Shown piece after piece: positions 22,898 through 24,103 of a DNA stretch of 24,103 nt. The stretch's first letter is position 1, and each line of letters begins with the position of its first letter. Source of the DNA: an uncultured Prevotella sp. Its GTDB lineage: Bacteria > Bacteroidota > Bacteroidia > Bacteroidales > Bacteroidaceae. Under the pieces are notes generated by a model that saw only the letters and a list, made by a program, of their open reading frames with translations, did no database searches and had not been told where the DNA came from. Both the position numbers and the translations under genes were made by a program. Location: the NCBI GenBank assembly GCA_937922435.1, contig CAKZVT010000026.1, forward strand, positions 1-24,103, in the 5' to 3' direction.

Positions 22898-24016
22898 ATG
22901 CAACTGTCTGCTGTTTTATTGACCATAGGCCTTCCGGCCATCGACGAGAGCCTGGACAAGCTCCTTGTCGCCATGGAGACGTTCCCCAACGTGGCCGTGC
23001 TGGGCGACGCGGTGGGACTGGCCCGTATCATCGGGCTGCTGCTCGCCCTCTGCGTGGGTTCCTACGAGTGCTGGATGATGATGCTCGGACGGCGCGGCAT
23101 GGACGTAATGAAGCTCCTCCGCATCGTCGGCATCTCCATCTGCATCTCTTCCTCCTCGTGGATATGTGACGCCCTGCAGGTGCCCGGCAAGGGACTTGAA
23201 AGCGCGAGCAAGGCGATGGCGCAGGCCAAGAACAAGGAGGTGGCCGCCTTCGAGCTGAAGGTGGCTAAAAAACAAAGCGAGTACCTTGACCGGCTGCGCA
23301 CCGTACAGGATTCCATTGCGACCGCGCAGCAGGTGGCCGCCATCGGACAGGACGCCGCATGGTGGGACAAACTCATCTACAACGTGGAGAACCTTGGCAA
23401 CACCATCAACAACTACGCCCAACGGGCGGTGGTGGCCACGGAGACCAAGGTCAGCGAATGGATAAACGATGTCATCCGCTTCGTGGGAGAGCTGATTTTC
23501 CAGATGTCCTACTACGGCATCCTCGTGGCGCAGCGCATCTTCATGGCCATCATGATGATATTCTGCCCCATCATGTTCGCCCTTTCCCTTGCCCCGCCGT
23601 GGAACTCGGCGTGGAGCCAGTGGATGTCCAAGTTCCTTTCCCTCTCGCTGTGGGGCTTCGTGACCTACATGTGCCTCTACTACGTTGACTTCATCCTGCT
23701 TTACAACCTCCAGCAAGACCTCGTGGCCTACGACCACCTGCTGCACGGTTCGGTCAACTCATGGTCGCAGATCGGCGCATTGGGGCTGCAGGGCATCGGC
23801 TCCAACTGCATGTACGCCATGGGGATGCTGGTCGGCGCGTACATCATACGTTTCGTCCCGGAAGTGGCCTCGTGGCTCATCCCCGGCGGCGTAAGTTCGG
23901 GCGCGGCCACGGCGGCAGGCTCCACGGCGACGGGCATCGCTTCCATGGCTGGAGGTGCGGCCGGTTCGGTGGCCGGGGGCGCGGTTTCCATGGTCAAGCC
24001 CAAATCAGGAAGATAA
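22898..24016 (+). CDS. traJ: TraJ, VirB6-like multi-spanning membrane protein
   Basis: 372-residue inner-membrane component of the transfer channel. Membrane helices are visible around 41-63 (ARIIGLLLALCVGSYECWMM) and 70-90 (LLRIVGISICISSSSWICDA). A long soluble, helical loop (about 95-190, ASKAMAQAKNKEVAAFELKV) follows, then a cluster of helices (FQMSYYGILVAQRIFMAIMM, about 205-225; FCPIMFALSLAPPW; SLWGFVTYMCLYYVDFILLY) and one near 305-325. The C-terminal 45 residues are Gly/Ala/Ser-rich (AATAAGSTATGIASMAGGAA) and end in a basic tail. This agrees with TraJ of Bacteroides elements. It lies 36 nt after the previous gene and 20 nt before the next. Confidence 0.88.
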   Translation: MQLSAVLLTIGLPAIDESLDKLLVAMETFPNVAVLGDAVGLARIIGLLLALCVGSYECWMMMLGRRGMDVMKLLRIVGISICISSSSWICDALQVPGKGLESASKAMAQAKNKEVAAFELKVAKKQSEYLDRLRTVQDSIATAQQVAAIGQDAAWWDKLIYNVENLGNTINNYAQRAVVATETKVSEWINDVIRFVGELIFQMSYYGILVAQRIFMAIMMIFCPIMFALSLAPPWNSAWSQWMSKFLSLSLWGFVTYMCLYYVDFILLYNLQQDLVAYDHLLHGSVNSWSQIGALGLQGIGSNCMYAMGMLVGAYIIRFVPEVASWLIPGGVSSGAATAAGSTATGIASMAGGAAGSVAGGAVSMVKPKSGR

Positions 24017-24036
24017 AATCATAAAAATAAAGAAAT

Positions 24037-24103
24037 ATGCTCATAGAATCACTGGCACAGAAAACAAGGCTCGCCATGGTGACGGTGCTGGCCACCATAG
24101 GCG
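24037..24103 (+). CDS. traK: Start of TraK-like gene (partial, right edge)
   Basis: Only 22 codons are visible: MLIESLAQKTRLAMVTVLAT, then IG. A short polar N-terminus leads into a hydrophobic helix, as in the VirB8-like TraK proteins that usually follow TraJ. The identification rests mainly on gene order. The start is 20 nt after the TraJ stop, with AGAAAT just upstream as the only ribosome-site hint. Confidence 0.55.
   Translation, partial: MLIESLAQKTRLAMVTVLATIG

Overview
The window looks like a Bacteroidales chromosome, most likely Prevotella or a close relative (inference), interrupted by the left part of an integrative and conjugative element (ICE, or conjugative transposon). Evidence for the group: upstream regions carry the Bacteroidetes promoter pattern TAnnTTTG with a TTTG box about 19-21 bp upstream, Shine-Dalgarno sequences are mostly absent, and the transfer genes are the Bacteroides TraA/TraD/TraE/TraF/TraG/TraJ/TraK set.

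Chromosomal part (1-about 10,100). On the minus strand lie rlmD (23S rRNA m5U methyltransferase), a phosphate-selective type porin, and a membrane pyrophosphatase, hppA, which runs off the left edge; the tight spacing suggests one operon. A small two-helix membrane protein (STM3941-like) is divergent from rlmD. It converges on a type I glutamine synthetase, and a 135-bp near-perfect inverted repeat (MITE-like) lies between them. An 838-bp gene-free divergent region separates the synthetase from ppdK (pyruvate, phosphate dikinase). HppA, the porin and PPDK all deal with phosphate or pyrophosphate, which fits a PPi-linked energy economy (inference).

Element part (about 10,105 to the right edge, not closed). 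Just after a strong hairpin behind ppdK come three TGTTTACCCC repeats and a tyrosine recombinase that lacks the usual first catalytic arginine and has a long C-terminal extension. A gene-poor 1.16-kb stretch follows, with one possible small membrane protein on the minus strand and apparent gene remnants. Next is a mobilisation pair: a MobC-like relaxosome protein and a MOBP relaxase. They are preceded by two promoters, a 16-bp palindrome and short hairpins that make a likely oriT/operator region. A second promoter, sharing a 14-bp upstream block with the mob promoter, drives a long tra operon: a ParA-type ATPase, a DUF3408 protein, an HTH protein, TraD, TraE (pilin-like), TraF (VirB3-like), TraG (VirB4 ATPase), three exported proteins in overlapping or nearly overlapping frames, TraJ (VirB6-like), and the start of a TraK-like gene cut by the right edge.

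The genes work together as a DNA transfer apparatus: the recombinase excises and inserts the element, the MobC-like protein and relaxase process the DNA strand, and the tra operon builds the type IV secretion channel. No coupling protein, cargo genes or right end are visible. The recombinase gene looks AT-richer than the strikingly GC-rich tra genes, which suggests a mosaic element. No tRNA, rRNA or CRISPR array was seen.
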